A stretch of DNA of 64,000 nucleotides from Plazaster borealis (Eukaryota; Echinodermata; Asteroidea; Forcipulatida; Labidiasteridae). A program made the position numbers and the translations under genes. The notes below the pieces were generated by a model. The model saw only the letters and a program-made list of their open reading frames with translations. It ran no database searches and was not told where the DNA came from. The first letter of the stretch is position 1. Each line of letters begins with the position of its first letter. The DNA lies in contig CM037473.1 of NCBI GenBank assembly GCA_021014325.1, positions 3,238,501 through 3,302,500 on the forward strand. The letters run 5' to 3'. This document shows, piece by piece, positions 58,701 to 64,000 of the stretch.

Positions 58701-61700
58701 TTGTTGTTATGGTTGTTGTTGTTATGGTTATTGGTGTTTTTATGGTTGTTGTTAATGGTGTTGTTGTTATGGCTGCTGTTGTAGCTGTTGTTGTTGTTGC
58801 TGTTGTTGTTGTTGGTGGTGGTTTCCAATAGTTATGGTTGTTGTTGTTATTGGTGTTGTTGTTGTTGTTGTTGTTGTTTTTTACTGACCTTTGCGTTGAC
58901 ATCAGCCTGCTGTTCTACAAGGCACTGTACTACAAGTTCCTGACCCCATTCACAGGCTCTGTGTAGGGGGCCCTGGCCGTCCTTTGACTCCATACCTCCC
59001 TCACCATGAGGACCTGGTCTACGTGGACTGTTCACGTCACACATACTGTAACAACACATTATAACAGAAATTATAAAAACTGTAATTTTAAGAATTATTT
59101 AGTCATGATTTGTGTTTATTTGTCATTGAATCTGGGGACAGCTTTAACTGAGACAAAAGGCTCCATGAAGCTAAACAAAAAAATTCAGTGAAACAAAAAA
59201 ATAAAAATTGGCTTAGAATTCTACAAAATGTTACTCTCATCTATACAGATCGCATGCAGTGACGCCGTTCCGCCGCCATCTTAAAAGTAAATCTCTGATG
59301 AAACAATTGGACACGCACAACTATGTACACATAGAAACAGGATGAGCCAATGAGCAACCTTAAGATTCTATGTCAGGGTGCCCTATTCCTGTGAGGTCCA
59401 CAGCCATATTATATTGAGAGAGTTGTGATAACTTGCGATTAGAAGCCATTTTGTGTCAAAAAAATGCATGGGCGAACAGTGTGCCAGACTAGTCTGCCCA
59501 TTTGGTTGTGTTGCATTTGGACCGAAAATGGCGTCCAGCAACCACGTGACCGAAGAAAACTGGTTCCTCTATGTCACAACTAGCCCTCAATACACAGCTC
59601 TGGTGAGGTCATGTGCTTAAGATCTATTATTCAAAATCCTAGACAATACTGTATAGCACATCAGAACATTTCAGGCGGCGATCTTTCCTGGCCAAGAGTG
59701 TTAGAGTCAACCATGGCCGGTTCACTACAAACACTATTGTGCATTTGTTCTACTGACGATTTGAATAGTAATTTGTGGCGTGTTATTGCCGAGCGGTTAA
59801 GCACACCGGACTCAAGCTCTGGTGTTTCTGATCAGCAGAGTGTGGGTCCAAGAATCAGGTCAGGGGTCATGTCATAAGTTTATATGGGACATACTTATTC
59901 GCACACTCTGGGTTGTTCAACAGGGTAAGATTTACACGGAGCCATTACTTCTAAGCTCTGGTGTTTCTGATCAGCAGAGTGTGTGTTCAAGTCCCGGTCG
60001 TGGCACTTGTGTCCTAGATCAATATACTTTTCCATAATTGCTTTGTCCTTCGAATGGGACATTAAGCCGTAGGTCCAGTGTACTAGGTTTGGTAGTGCAC
60101 GTAAAAGAACCCAGAACGCTTATCATGGAAGAGTAGGGGTTAAACCTGGTGTTTCTGGTTCACATAGCAAGCACCCTTGTTTACAGGTTTCCTCAGGCTG
60201 GCGAACTACAGTGATTAAGTTCACTTAGGCCTAACAACAAAAAATTGTTATGTTGGCGTACCCCGACCGACCCTAAAAATACGGCCGACCCTGGATATTT
60301 CTTTATTTTTTTCAACTTTTTTTCCCCCAGCTGAAGTTTTGTCAATGATTAAAATAACAACTTTCCTACCACAAACGAAGCTGAAAGTTAAAAAAAAGAC
60401 TGACATCCTTTTCTTTATATTTTAATGTCAGCCCCAGACACTCTCCAGCCCCTGGGAGAATGATTGACACTCCTATTGAAATCCAATTACGTCTTATCTT
60501 AATCCTCTGCAGTTTGTTATGCTATGTTTCAGTTTGTAATACTCTTGCTTCAGTCAAACCACAAGCCATGCGCGCTGTGTCTTTGTGGTTTTATGACCTG
60601 GTTCTGTGACCCTTAAGAGTGGGTATAGTGTTCTGTTAAACCTGGAGTGTGTTGACATCCGCTGGCTTAAAGTTTTGATTTGAACGGTAGAAACAGGTAA
60701 ACAGTTACCGGTAACTGGAATTCACAAGTATCGCTTAACTGTTATGGGGAAAAAAAAAAAAAAAATTTTAAATCCCGACCTACCTACCCTTTTTTTTCTG
60801 GCCCATTACGCCAACATAACTTCTTTTTTTTTTAGGCCTTATGAGGCATCCTCGGTTCATTACCAGAAATATATAATAATAATAACAATAATAGTAACAA
60901 TTTATAACGACCGACTTTCAGTGACAAATTCTGACACAAGAAAGTTTCTCATACCTCCTGATGAGGAAACAGGCCACAGCTTCATTGTTTTCATCGATGG
61001 CTTTATGAAGTAACGTCTGCTGGCAACCATCGAAGCCTGGACCCCACGCCGTTGTGTCACAACCGTGACGAACCTACAAAATAAACAAACACACAACTCA
61101 GATATTAAAGGCAAAGCTGCTAACATCTTGCAATCAGGGAGATTTTGTACAACAATCCGGGAGAATGCCCACATTTCGTCTATATGTAAGAGCGCCTACT
61201 ATCATCTGTGGAACATTGCCAGAATCCGCAAATACCTCTCCTTCTCAGATGCAGAAAAAGTTATTCATGCCCTTGTCACCTCACGACTAGACTGCTGCAA
61301 TGCAGTTCTGGCCGGCCTGCCAAATACATCAATATCCAGACTTCAGAGAATCCTTCATAACGCTGCTCGAGTTCTGGCAAAAATCAAGAAACATGATCAC
61401 ATTACTCCTATCCTTAAAGAACTCCACTGGCTCCCGGTGCCCAAACGTATTGAATACAAGGTTCTCACCATTGTATTTAAAGCACTTCACGATTCTGCAC
61501 CCACCTACATCAAAGATCTTCTTCAAATAAGACACTGTCATTATCCTCTCCGTTCTGCTGCCTCAACCCGACTCGTTGTACCTAAATCTCGCACCACCCA
61601 CAATGGCGACCGTGCATTCTCCCACATTGCACCTGTCTTATGGAACAAGCTACCTAGCGACATCAGAAACATTCACTCAACACATTTCAAACTCGTATTA

Positions 61701-63809
61701 AGACACTTCTGTTTACTGCATGTTATTAACATTCCTGTTTTTGGTGTATTTTCCTGTAGAGAGTTTGATACTTTGTAGTATCTTTAGCGCCTTGAGTAAT
61801 TTTTTATTAGAAAGTGCGCTTAATAAGTTTGTATTATTATTATTATTATAATTAAAATCACATTCGACATGTGAAATGCAAGTGTGACGCAGGCCTCCAC
61901 GTGTTGAAAGGGTTCTGATGGTTGGTTTTGTGGGTTAAAGATGACAGCGAGGGGCATCTCGGGTCTCCGCAGTGCATGACCTTTTAAGCGAAGGCCACTT
62001 CTGAGCAGGGTGGTTGTTGGAGGTGCTACACATGTAAGGAGCGCACAAGTCAAGGTTAGTCGTACTTGATAGGGTACACTAAGGCAGTAGCGCAGGAGAG
62101 CGCAATTGGAAGTGTCGAGATGCCTGGCAATGGTTTCAATGAATTAACAGGACAGGAAGAAAATCAGGCATTCTTGCAAGATGGCCAGAGTGAAGTTGAT
62201 AAGCCTCACCACCACCACACCAAGGACTAAATCTTATGGCTCCAAGGCTTTCTCACACACCTCAAACAAGTTGTGGAATGCCCTACCATCTTCACTTAGA
62301 ACAGCTGCTACCCTTGACAATTTCAAATCCAACCTCAAATCCCACCTATTTCAACTTGCGTTCTCTCGTTCTTTGTAATTTTCAGTTTTGTAAAGCGCAT
62401 CGAGATTTCTTCCAGTTATGTTTTGCGCTATATAAGATTGATTTATTATTGTTATTATTATTATAAGCAACAACTGAAAAAACCCCAACTAAGCCCACAG
62501 TTGCCTTTCTTTGTAAACTGAAGTTGTGTTGGACCTACCAGGGTCGACGCTACGTCCTCTTGTCCACTCTCTAGTGCAACCCACAACGGTGGGTTACCCT
62601 TCTCATCCGGTGTGTTCATATTGGCTCCACGGACACACAACGCATCCACCACCACTGGAAGATGGCGCTTGATAGCTAGCTGTAGAGGAGTTTCTCCACC
62701 TCGAGATCTGGACACAAAAAAACCACATCATTGTTCAAGTTCTTAAAATGAGATTTACTTCATTAATTGTCACGGGAGTAGCAGCGCCCTCTTAGTGTGT
62801 CGTGGCCGAGCGGAAAAGAACACCTGACTCAAGCTCTGGTGTTTCTCATCAGCAGGAGCGGGTTCGAGTCCCGGTTGTGACACTTGAATCCTTAAGCAAG
62901 ACAATTAACCATTATTGCTGCGTCCTTCGGATGGGACGTAAAGCCGTAGGTCCAGTGTGTTGTGTAATGCGCGTAAAAGAAACCAGTGCACTTATCGTAA
63001 AGAGAAGTGGTTCGCCCCGGTGTTCCTTGTTTGATCGAATGCATATTGCACCACAGCACCTTGTAAAACCATTACATGGTGCTATGTAAAGGAATAGGTC
63101 TCATACTTCAAAAACGTAGCTCCGCATACCTTGTAGGAAAAATACTGAGCGCTTTGATACACCCATCGGGTGTGATAAAGCGCTATATAAGAACTCAGTA
63201 ATATTATTATTATTATTTATTATTTAGTACACTCACATGATGTGAACAGCGAATAGCAACTCAAAAACTGAATCTAGGGAAACTAACTAATTGCTGATAT
63301 TTGAATTGTTGAAATTAAACAGTTCAAGTACAAAAGCTTTTTTTCTTTTTTTATATTTTGAACAAAGGTGTGCTATAAAACAGAAATGGAAGGCATAATT
63401 TTGGTCACTAAATGCATGTTTAAGACCCCCTTTGGGCCAGTAACAAGAAGAGGGGGTCCTATTGCTCTTCTGGTCACGCCCAGCCTCTCAGGGCGCATAG
63501 GCGTACACTAATGACCTTATTGCCAGTCCATATTATGTGTATATTAATATTATTACTTGATATTAATATCTGCTTGGTGCTCCAGTAAGAACAAAGCACT
63601 CTGGGTATCCTGCTTGATGATGGCGGTGTGAAGTAGCGTCAGCCCGTCCAGCGTGGTGCAGTTGATGTTAGCCCCACCGTGGAGTAGCTGGGCCGCGAAG
63701 GTGTGCAAACCGGTCCATAGTGCCAGACCGAGGACCGTCTGGTCATTACTGTCCTTGACATTGAAGTCAGGGATGATCAGGACGCCGTCTTGACCCTGCA
63801 TGGCATTTG
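43629..63809 (-). CDS. ANKFY1 (Rabankyrin-5), C-terminal half, 12 exons
   Basis: Twelve minus-strand exons were joined by homology and splice consensus: 63557-63809, 62539-62707, 60955-61073, 58889-59045, 55864-56064, 54062-54238, 52797-52944, 51025-51115, 48055-48179, 45896-46042, 45148-45238, 43629-43758. Every junction phase agrees, giving about 601 residues plus stop. Human ANKFY1 has about 1169 residues, with an N-terminal BTB domain, some 20 ankyrin repeats and a C-terminal FYVE finger. The BTB domain and the first repeats lie right of the window. ANKFY1 is a Rab5 effector on early endosomes and macropinosomes, and its FYVE finger binds phosphatidylinositol 3-phosphate (family knowledge). 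Seen here are about ten ankyrin repeats (DGLTLLHTAI, GRTPLHIAI, HTPLHLAVKA, GQTPMHILGQ), then CQDC, RKHHCRHCG and RVCNIC of the FYVE finger. The introns hold most of the mobile elements of this half of the window. Confidence 0.95.
43918..44090. mobile_element. terminal-inverted-repeat element in ANKFY1 intron
   Basis: gggaataaaagagtggc faces tcactcttttattccc, and ggtcttaaacagtcg faces attttaagaccg. Confidence 0.7.
44655..45041. mobile_element. TTAA-flanked miniature element, family B
   Basis: TTAA lies at 44651-44654 and 45042-45045. The ends aggtattgtatacgtttgg and accaaacgtatacagaccc are inverted. Closely similar to 14593-14975. Confidence 0.85.
45148..45238 (-). CDS. ANKFY1 exon: start of FYVE finger
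   Basis: It encodes DMLSSEPAWSESEICQDCQV through TRKHH and ends in TG of a Cys codon split by the intron. It carries the first CxxC pair. The acceptor (gttccgtcag) is pyrimidine-poor, but phase and homology on both sides support it. Confidence 0.9.
45269..45375 (+). mobile_element. truncated tRNA-Leu-derived SINE
   Basis: The tRNA-like head gtgtcatggctgagcgg to gggttcgagtcctgg ends shortly after cttgtgtcctt. Confidence 0.7.
45896..46042 (-). CDS. ANKFY1 exon: last ankyrin repeats
   Basis: It encodes VLLLAYQNGNGALCRAIVRS through QVATKQLLFRLL. The acceptor is ttcctacag and the donor ctag|gtaagt, phase 2 in and phase 1 out. Confidence 0.93.
46100..46470 (+). mobile_element. LINE 3' remnant (RT C-terminal tail)
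   Basis: The frame at 46118-46348 reads KYKDLEIEINRMWGMKTETI, then IPVVIRALGLV and LLGTAHILRRILS, a C-terminal signature common in some non-LTR reverse transcriptases (often annotated as R2-like). It is followed by an (aat/aac)n tail. It sits about 60 bp upstream of an ANKFY1 acceptor on the other strand, beyond a short aataat/aacaat tract. Confidence 0.7.
46519..46553. repeat. short perfect hairpin
   Basis: aaagatggaatgt is mirrored by acattccatcttt across an 8-9-nt loop. It lies in a truncated SINE-like stretch (tgggttcttttacgtacac at about 46580). Confidence 0.65.
47500..47705 (-). mobile_element. SINE family III (tRNA-Asn-like head)
   Basis: On the minus strand, gggctagacagctcagttgg resembles a tRNA A-box arm. 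The body shares ttgtatcgtaaacttggg and gactggcac with the copy at 52500-52735. Confidence 0.65.
48055..48179 (-). CDS. ANKFY1 exon: ankyrin repeats
   Basis: It encodes GQTPMHILGQCGRDNAAAIF through DKQDADGNT, from acceptor catccag to donor acag|gtaaag. Both codons at the borders are split and complete correctly with the neighbours. Confidence 0.93.
48253..48587. mobile_element. TTAA-flanked miniature element, family B
   Basis: TTAA lies at 48249-48252 and 48588-48591. The right TTAA is also the left TTAA of the next element. Confidence 0.8.
48592..48940. mobile_element. TTAA-flanked foldback element, family C
   Basis: TTAA lies at 48588-48591 and 48941-48944. The ends agggaaacattgccttagg and cggcaatgtgtccct are inverted. 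The whole 349 bp folds back: aatgattcacacaaatatcc faces ggatatttgtgtgaatcatt. Confidence 0.85.
49845..50246 (-). mobile_element. full-length tRNA-Leu-derived SINE, minus strand
   Basis: About 400 bp. The head (anticodon loop CAA, B box gggttcgagtcccag) is at the right. The middle includes cttcggatgggacgtaaagc. The 3' end reads gcactatataagagcccag before (att)n at 49845-49860. Confidence 0.85.
50548..50806. mobile_element. piggyBac-like miniature element, 259 bp
   Basis: TTAA lies at 50544-50547 and 50807-50810. The ends ccctttggtgcac and gtgcaccaaagag are inverted. Next to the left end is the palindrome cggtcgctagcgaccg. Confidence 0.75.
50849..51020 (-). mobile_element. LINE 3' fragment abutting an ANKFY1 donor
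   Basis: The minus-strand frame reads SFIPSTASLWNSLPGACF and NLDCFKRNINSYLQLP, the usual C-terminus of CR1/L2-type reverse transcriptases. It begins within a few bases of the donor at 51024. Confidence 0.7.
51025..51115 (-). CDS. ANKFY1 exon: ankyrin repeat
   Basis: A short 91-bp exon encoding ALHISVQHGNLASTRALLTE through SYNAK. Acceptor is gtttaacag and donor gcaaa|gtaagt. It completes the Ala codon opened by the 52797 exon (G|CA) and leaves AA for the Lys codon. Confidence 0.9.
51173..51375. mobile_element. piggyBac-like miniature element, 203 bp
   Basis: TTAA lies at 51169-51172 and 51376-51379. The ends ctctttcatgcgcc and ggtgcatgaaaggg are imperfect inverted repeats. Next to the left end is ggtcgctagcgac, as in the element at 50548. 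Confidence 0.75.
51380..51690 (+). repeat. 116-bp satellite in ANKFY1 intron
   Basis: gtcagacagtaggaggg lies at 51385, 51501 and 51617 (period 116). It continues after the LINE insertion, at about 51929-51955. A single related copy is at 50235-50345. Confidence 0.85.
51691..51928 (-). mobile_element. LINE 3' fragment inserted in satellite, with target duplication
   Basis: The minus-strand frame reads RGNRAFASAAPRLWNKLPNS and FKNKLKSHL, a CR1/L2-type C-terminus ending in (aat)n. TTGGCAT at 51684-51690 and 51929-51935 flanks it, and intact satellite units contain it once. Confidence 0.8.
52500..52735 (-). mobile_element. SINE family III (tRNA-Asn-like head)
   Basis: On the minus strand: gggctagatagctcagttg, an anticodon arm with GTT in the loop, and gttggttcaaatcgc. 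The body matches 47500-47705. Confidence 0.7.
52797..52944 (-). CDS. ANKFY1 exon: ankyrin repeats
   Basis: It encodes LLAGANVQDTDGHKQSALHH through VDAVDDNHNN, from acceptor ccaatcag to donor aatg|gtgagt, phase 0 in and phase 1 out. Confidence 0.92.
53223..53430 (+). mobile_element. tRNA-Leu-derived SINE, truncated
   Basis: The head gtgtcgtagccaagcc to gggttcgagtcccgg is followed by cttcagatgggacataaagc. The 3' part with (att)n is missing. Confidence 0.75.
53700..53845 (+). repeat. three long poly-G tracts
   Basis: Runs of about 9-13 G at 53701, 53769 and 53828 are each followed by gta and separated by agagtaagtt/agagtatgta-like repeats. This looks like a three-unit duplication of a G-run module. 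Confidence 0.65.
54062..54238 (-). CDS. ANKFY1 exon: ankyrin repeats
   Basis: It encodes LDNKGRNFLHIAIQKSDIES through SSEIIVRNL (59 codons, phase 0 at both ends). Acceptor is ttattccag and donor aatctg|gtaag. Confidence 0.93.
54336..55380. repeat. 75/151-bp minisatellite carrying an ANKFY1 exon tail
   Basis: About 14 subunits of 75-76 bp alternate in two forms, giving a 151-bp higher-order period. Every subunit contains attctgcagctcttggttcc or a close variant, the reverse complement of the end of the ANKFY1 exon at 55864. The rest is aatttatcaattttgacc and a caagacggtg/ggcggtggtg variant. Repeated 61-codon frames here are by-products. Confidence 0.85.
55360..55863 (-). pseudogene. three tandem broken copies of an ANKFY1 exon end
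   Basis: Copies ending near 55688, 55513 and 55362 repeat the last 100-120 bp of the 55864-56064 exon plus adjoining intron (unit about 175 bp, with a cctaaccctaac stretch). They carry in-frame stops and deletions. The nearest copy keeps an intact-looking donor, acag|gtaggg. Confidence 0.8.
55864..56064 (-). CDS. ANKFY1 exon: ankyrin repeats, source of local duplications
   Basis: It encodes DAEGRTPLHIAITNQHPASI through NREPRAAEQ (67 codons, phase 0 at both ends). Acceptor is gtttgtag and donor gagcag|gtaggt. This copy is open and matches ANKFY1 throughout, unlike the three copies beside it. Confidence 0.92.
56160..56708. mobile_element. TTAA-flanked element, family A, containing a SINE tail
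   Basis: TTAA lies at 56156-56159 and 56709-56712. About 56277-56456 is the 3' half of a Leu-SINE (gcgctatataagaactgc, then (att)n), which extends this copy to 549 bp from the usual 370. Confidence 0.8.
56735..57700. mobile_element. hAT-type non-autonomous transposon, 966 bp
   Basis: The ends CAGTGTTGTA are inverted, and the 8-bp target duplication ATACAGAG at 56727-56734 and 57701-57708 is perfect. Both subterminal regions are packed with gactcg/cgagtc motifs. An internal hairpin (accatggaggtag stem) is at 57418-57446. No transposase frame is present. The hAT assignment follows from the CAGTG start and 8-bp duplication. Confidence 0.88.
57778..58143. mobile_element. TTAA-flanked miniature element, family A
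   Basis: TTAA lies at 57774-57777 and 58144-58147. The centre holds the same 30-bp palindrome (half-site aataaaaacttcttg) as the copy at 24501-24872. Confidence 0.85.
58280..58880. repeat. GTT/CAA trinucleotide repeat tract
   Basis: (gtt)n at about 58282-58312 and an impure tract at 58412-58878 with ggtt, gct and ggt variants. Between them is a tRNA-like fragment (gggttcgaatccc). The tract ends about 5-10 bp from the donor of the ANKFY1 exon at 58889. Long Val/Leu or Asn/Thr frames here are not genes. Confidence 0.9.
58889..59045 (-). CDS. ANKFY1 exon: ankyrin repeats
   Basis: It encodes MCDVNSPRRPGPHGEGGMES through QQADVNAK. Acceptor is tgttacag and donor gcaaag|gtcagt. The Ser codon is completed from the upstream exon (AG|T). 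Confidence 0.92.
59411..59591. mobile_element. diverged terminal-inverted-repeat element
   Basis: Relative of 35119-35310; it starts tattgagagagttgtg. The right terminus is decayed (tagccctcaata). Confidence 0.65.
59772..60900 (+). mobile_element. tRNA-Leu-derived SINE with rearranged head and an insertion
   Basis: The head appears twice (about 59775-59850 and 59950-60010, both with ctctggtgtttctgatcag), suggesting a partial duplication. The body continues to 60232 and resumes at 60840 (tatgaggcatcctcggttc), ending in (aat)n near 60890. Confidence 0.8.
60233..60831. mobile_element. DNA transposon with 8-bp target duplication, inside SINE
   Basis: TTAGGCCT at 60225-60232 and 60832-60839 flanks it. 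Near the ends, gttatgttggcgta faces tacgccaacataac. The remaining ends are A- or T-rich. No coding capacity. Confidence 0.8.
60955..61073 (-). CDS. ANKFY1 exon: ankyrin repeats
   Basis: It encodes VRHGCDTTAWGPGFDGCQQT through NEAVACFLIR and two further bases. Acceptor is ttttgtag and donor aggag|gtatga. Confidence 0.92.
61080..61855 (+). mobile_element. CR1/L2-type LINE 3' end
   Basis: The frame at about 61145-61778 reads VTSRLDCCNAVLAGLP, LQRILHNAARVLAKIKKHDH, LKELHWLPVPKRIEYK and RAFSHIAPVLWNKLPSDIR, the C-terminal part of a non-LTR reverse transcriptase. The 3' end is (att)n at 61830-61850. It is 5'-truncated. Confidence 0.9.
62165..62470 (+). mobile_element. second CR1/L2-type LINE 3' end
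   Basis: The frame reads TKSYGSKAFSHTSNKLWNAL and LDNFKSNLKSHLF, followed by gcgctatataagattgat and (att)n. Only the last 60 codons remain. Confidence 0.85.
62539..62707 (-). CDS. ANKFY1 exon: ankyrin repeats
   Basis: It encodes SRGGETPLQLAIKRHLPVVV through EDVASTL, from acceptor gtgtccag to donor accctg|gtaggt. Its first base completes the Lys codon AA|A. Confidence 0.93.
62794..63220 (+). mobile_element. full-length tRNA-Leu-derived SINE
   Basis: Head gtgtcgtggccgagcgg to gggttcgagtcccgg, middle cttcggatgggacgtaaagc, 3' end gcgctatataagaactcag followed by (att)n. The 3' end matches that of the LINE at 62165-62470. Confidence 0.88.
63557..63809 (-). CDS. ANKFY1 first visible exon
   Basis: It encodes NAMQGQDGVLIIPDFNVKDS through LLEHQADINI and two bases. 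Acceptor is gtttgacag and donor atcaa|gtaat. It includes the strongly conserved stretch DQTVLGLALWTGLHT. The preceding exons lie right of the window. Confidence 0.93.
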
Positions 63810-63889
63810 CTGTCAAACACAAACATCAAAATAGAAGGGGTTAGTTGGTCACACAAAATTAATAGACAATTATACAATTGATTCTTATA

Positions 63890-63955
63890 TAATATTAATA
63901 ATAACTAGTTCTTATATAGCGCATTTTACAATAACGTATCAATGCGCTTTACATT
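63890..63955 (-). mobile_element. LINE/SINE 3' tail fragment
   Basis: (aat)n followed by ctagttcttatatagcgc, the reverse of the shared gcgctatataagaac tail. Confidence 0.55.
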
Positions 63956-64000
63956 AGTGCCCTAGTCATTAGGCCAATAACATTCCTTTAATCTCTTTCA

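Noticed and set aside
58196..58902. Long Asn/Thr-rich and Val/Leu-rich frames
   Set aside because: Translations of the GTT/CAA trinucleotide tract next to an ANKFY1 exon.
1955..63809. Functional cluster of endocytic genes (TBC1D10 with ANKFY1)
   Set aside because: The genes are 34 kb apart, convergent and separated by another gene; animal gene order gives no reason to infer a joint system.

Overview
This window is animal nuclear DNA. It holds spliced genes with kilobase introns, tRNA-derived SINEs, CR1/L2-type LINE 3' ends, many foldback and TTAA-flanked miniature transposons, and several satellite families. There are no operons, no bacterial-type genes and no functional RNA genes that I can support. 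The protein matches and the repeat style suggest a marine invertebrate deuterostome, most likely an echinoderm such as a sea star. That assignment is inference from memory of repeat style and was not tested by alignment.

Three genes are supported. (1) The 3' part of a TBC1D10/EPI64-family Rab GTPase-activating protein lies on the + strand, with three exons between 1955 and 9067. It carries the end of the TBC domain and a long repetitive, lysine-rich tail ending in a PDZ-ligand-like Thr-Pro-Val. (2) A DUF3472-type protein lies on the + strand at 26957-27958. Its whole reading frame is in one exon, preceded by a non-coding exon and a TATA/GC-box promoter near 25540-25570. (3) The C-terminal half of ANKFY1 (Rabankyrin-5), ankyrin repeats plus a FYVE finger, lies on the - strand. 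Twelve exons run from 63809 down to the stop at 43629, and all junction phases agree. Its 5' half lies beyond the right edge.

Layout: 1-9400 TBC1D10 and its repeat-filled introns; 9400-25500 intergenic DNA with foldback elements, a 73-bp minisatellite (13.7-14.1 kb) and a large direct/inverted repeat complex (19.4-23.4 kb); 25.5-28.3 kb the DUF3472 gene; 28.3-43.6 kb intergenic DNA with a 147-bp satellite invaded by transposons (29.6-32.1 kb), long hairpin elements (33-34.5 kb) and a 25-bp satellite (41.7-42.6 kb); 43.6-63.8 kb ANKFY1, whose introns hold most of the remaining repeats.

I found no clearly new biochemical system. The most unusual structure is in an ANKFY1 intron. The 3' end of the neighbouring coding exon, with its splice-donor context, has been copied into three broken pseudo-exons, and about the last 20 bp of it recurs in about 14 subunits of a 75/151-bp minisatellite. 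Several transposon insertions can be reconstructed exactly because the uninterrupted satellite copies beside them preserve the empty target site. TBC1D10 and ANKFY1 are both Rab-linked endocytic genes, but they are distant and convergent, and I claim no functional link between them.
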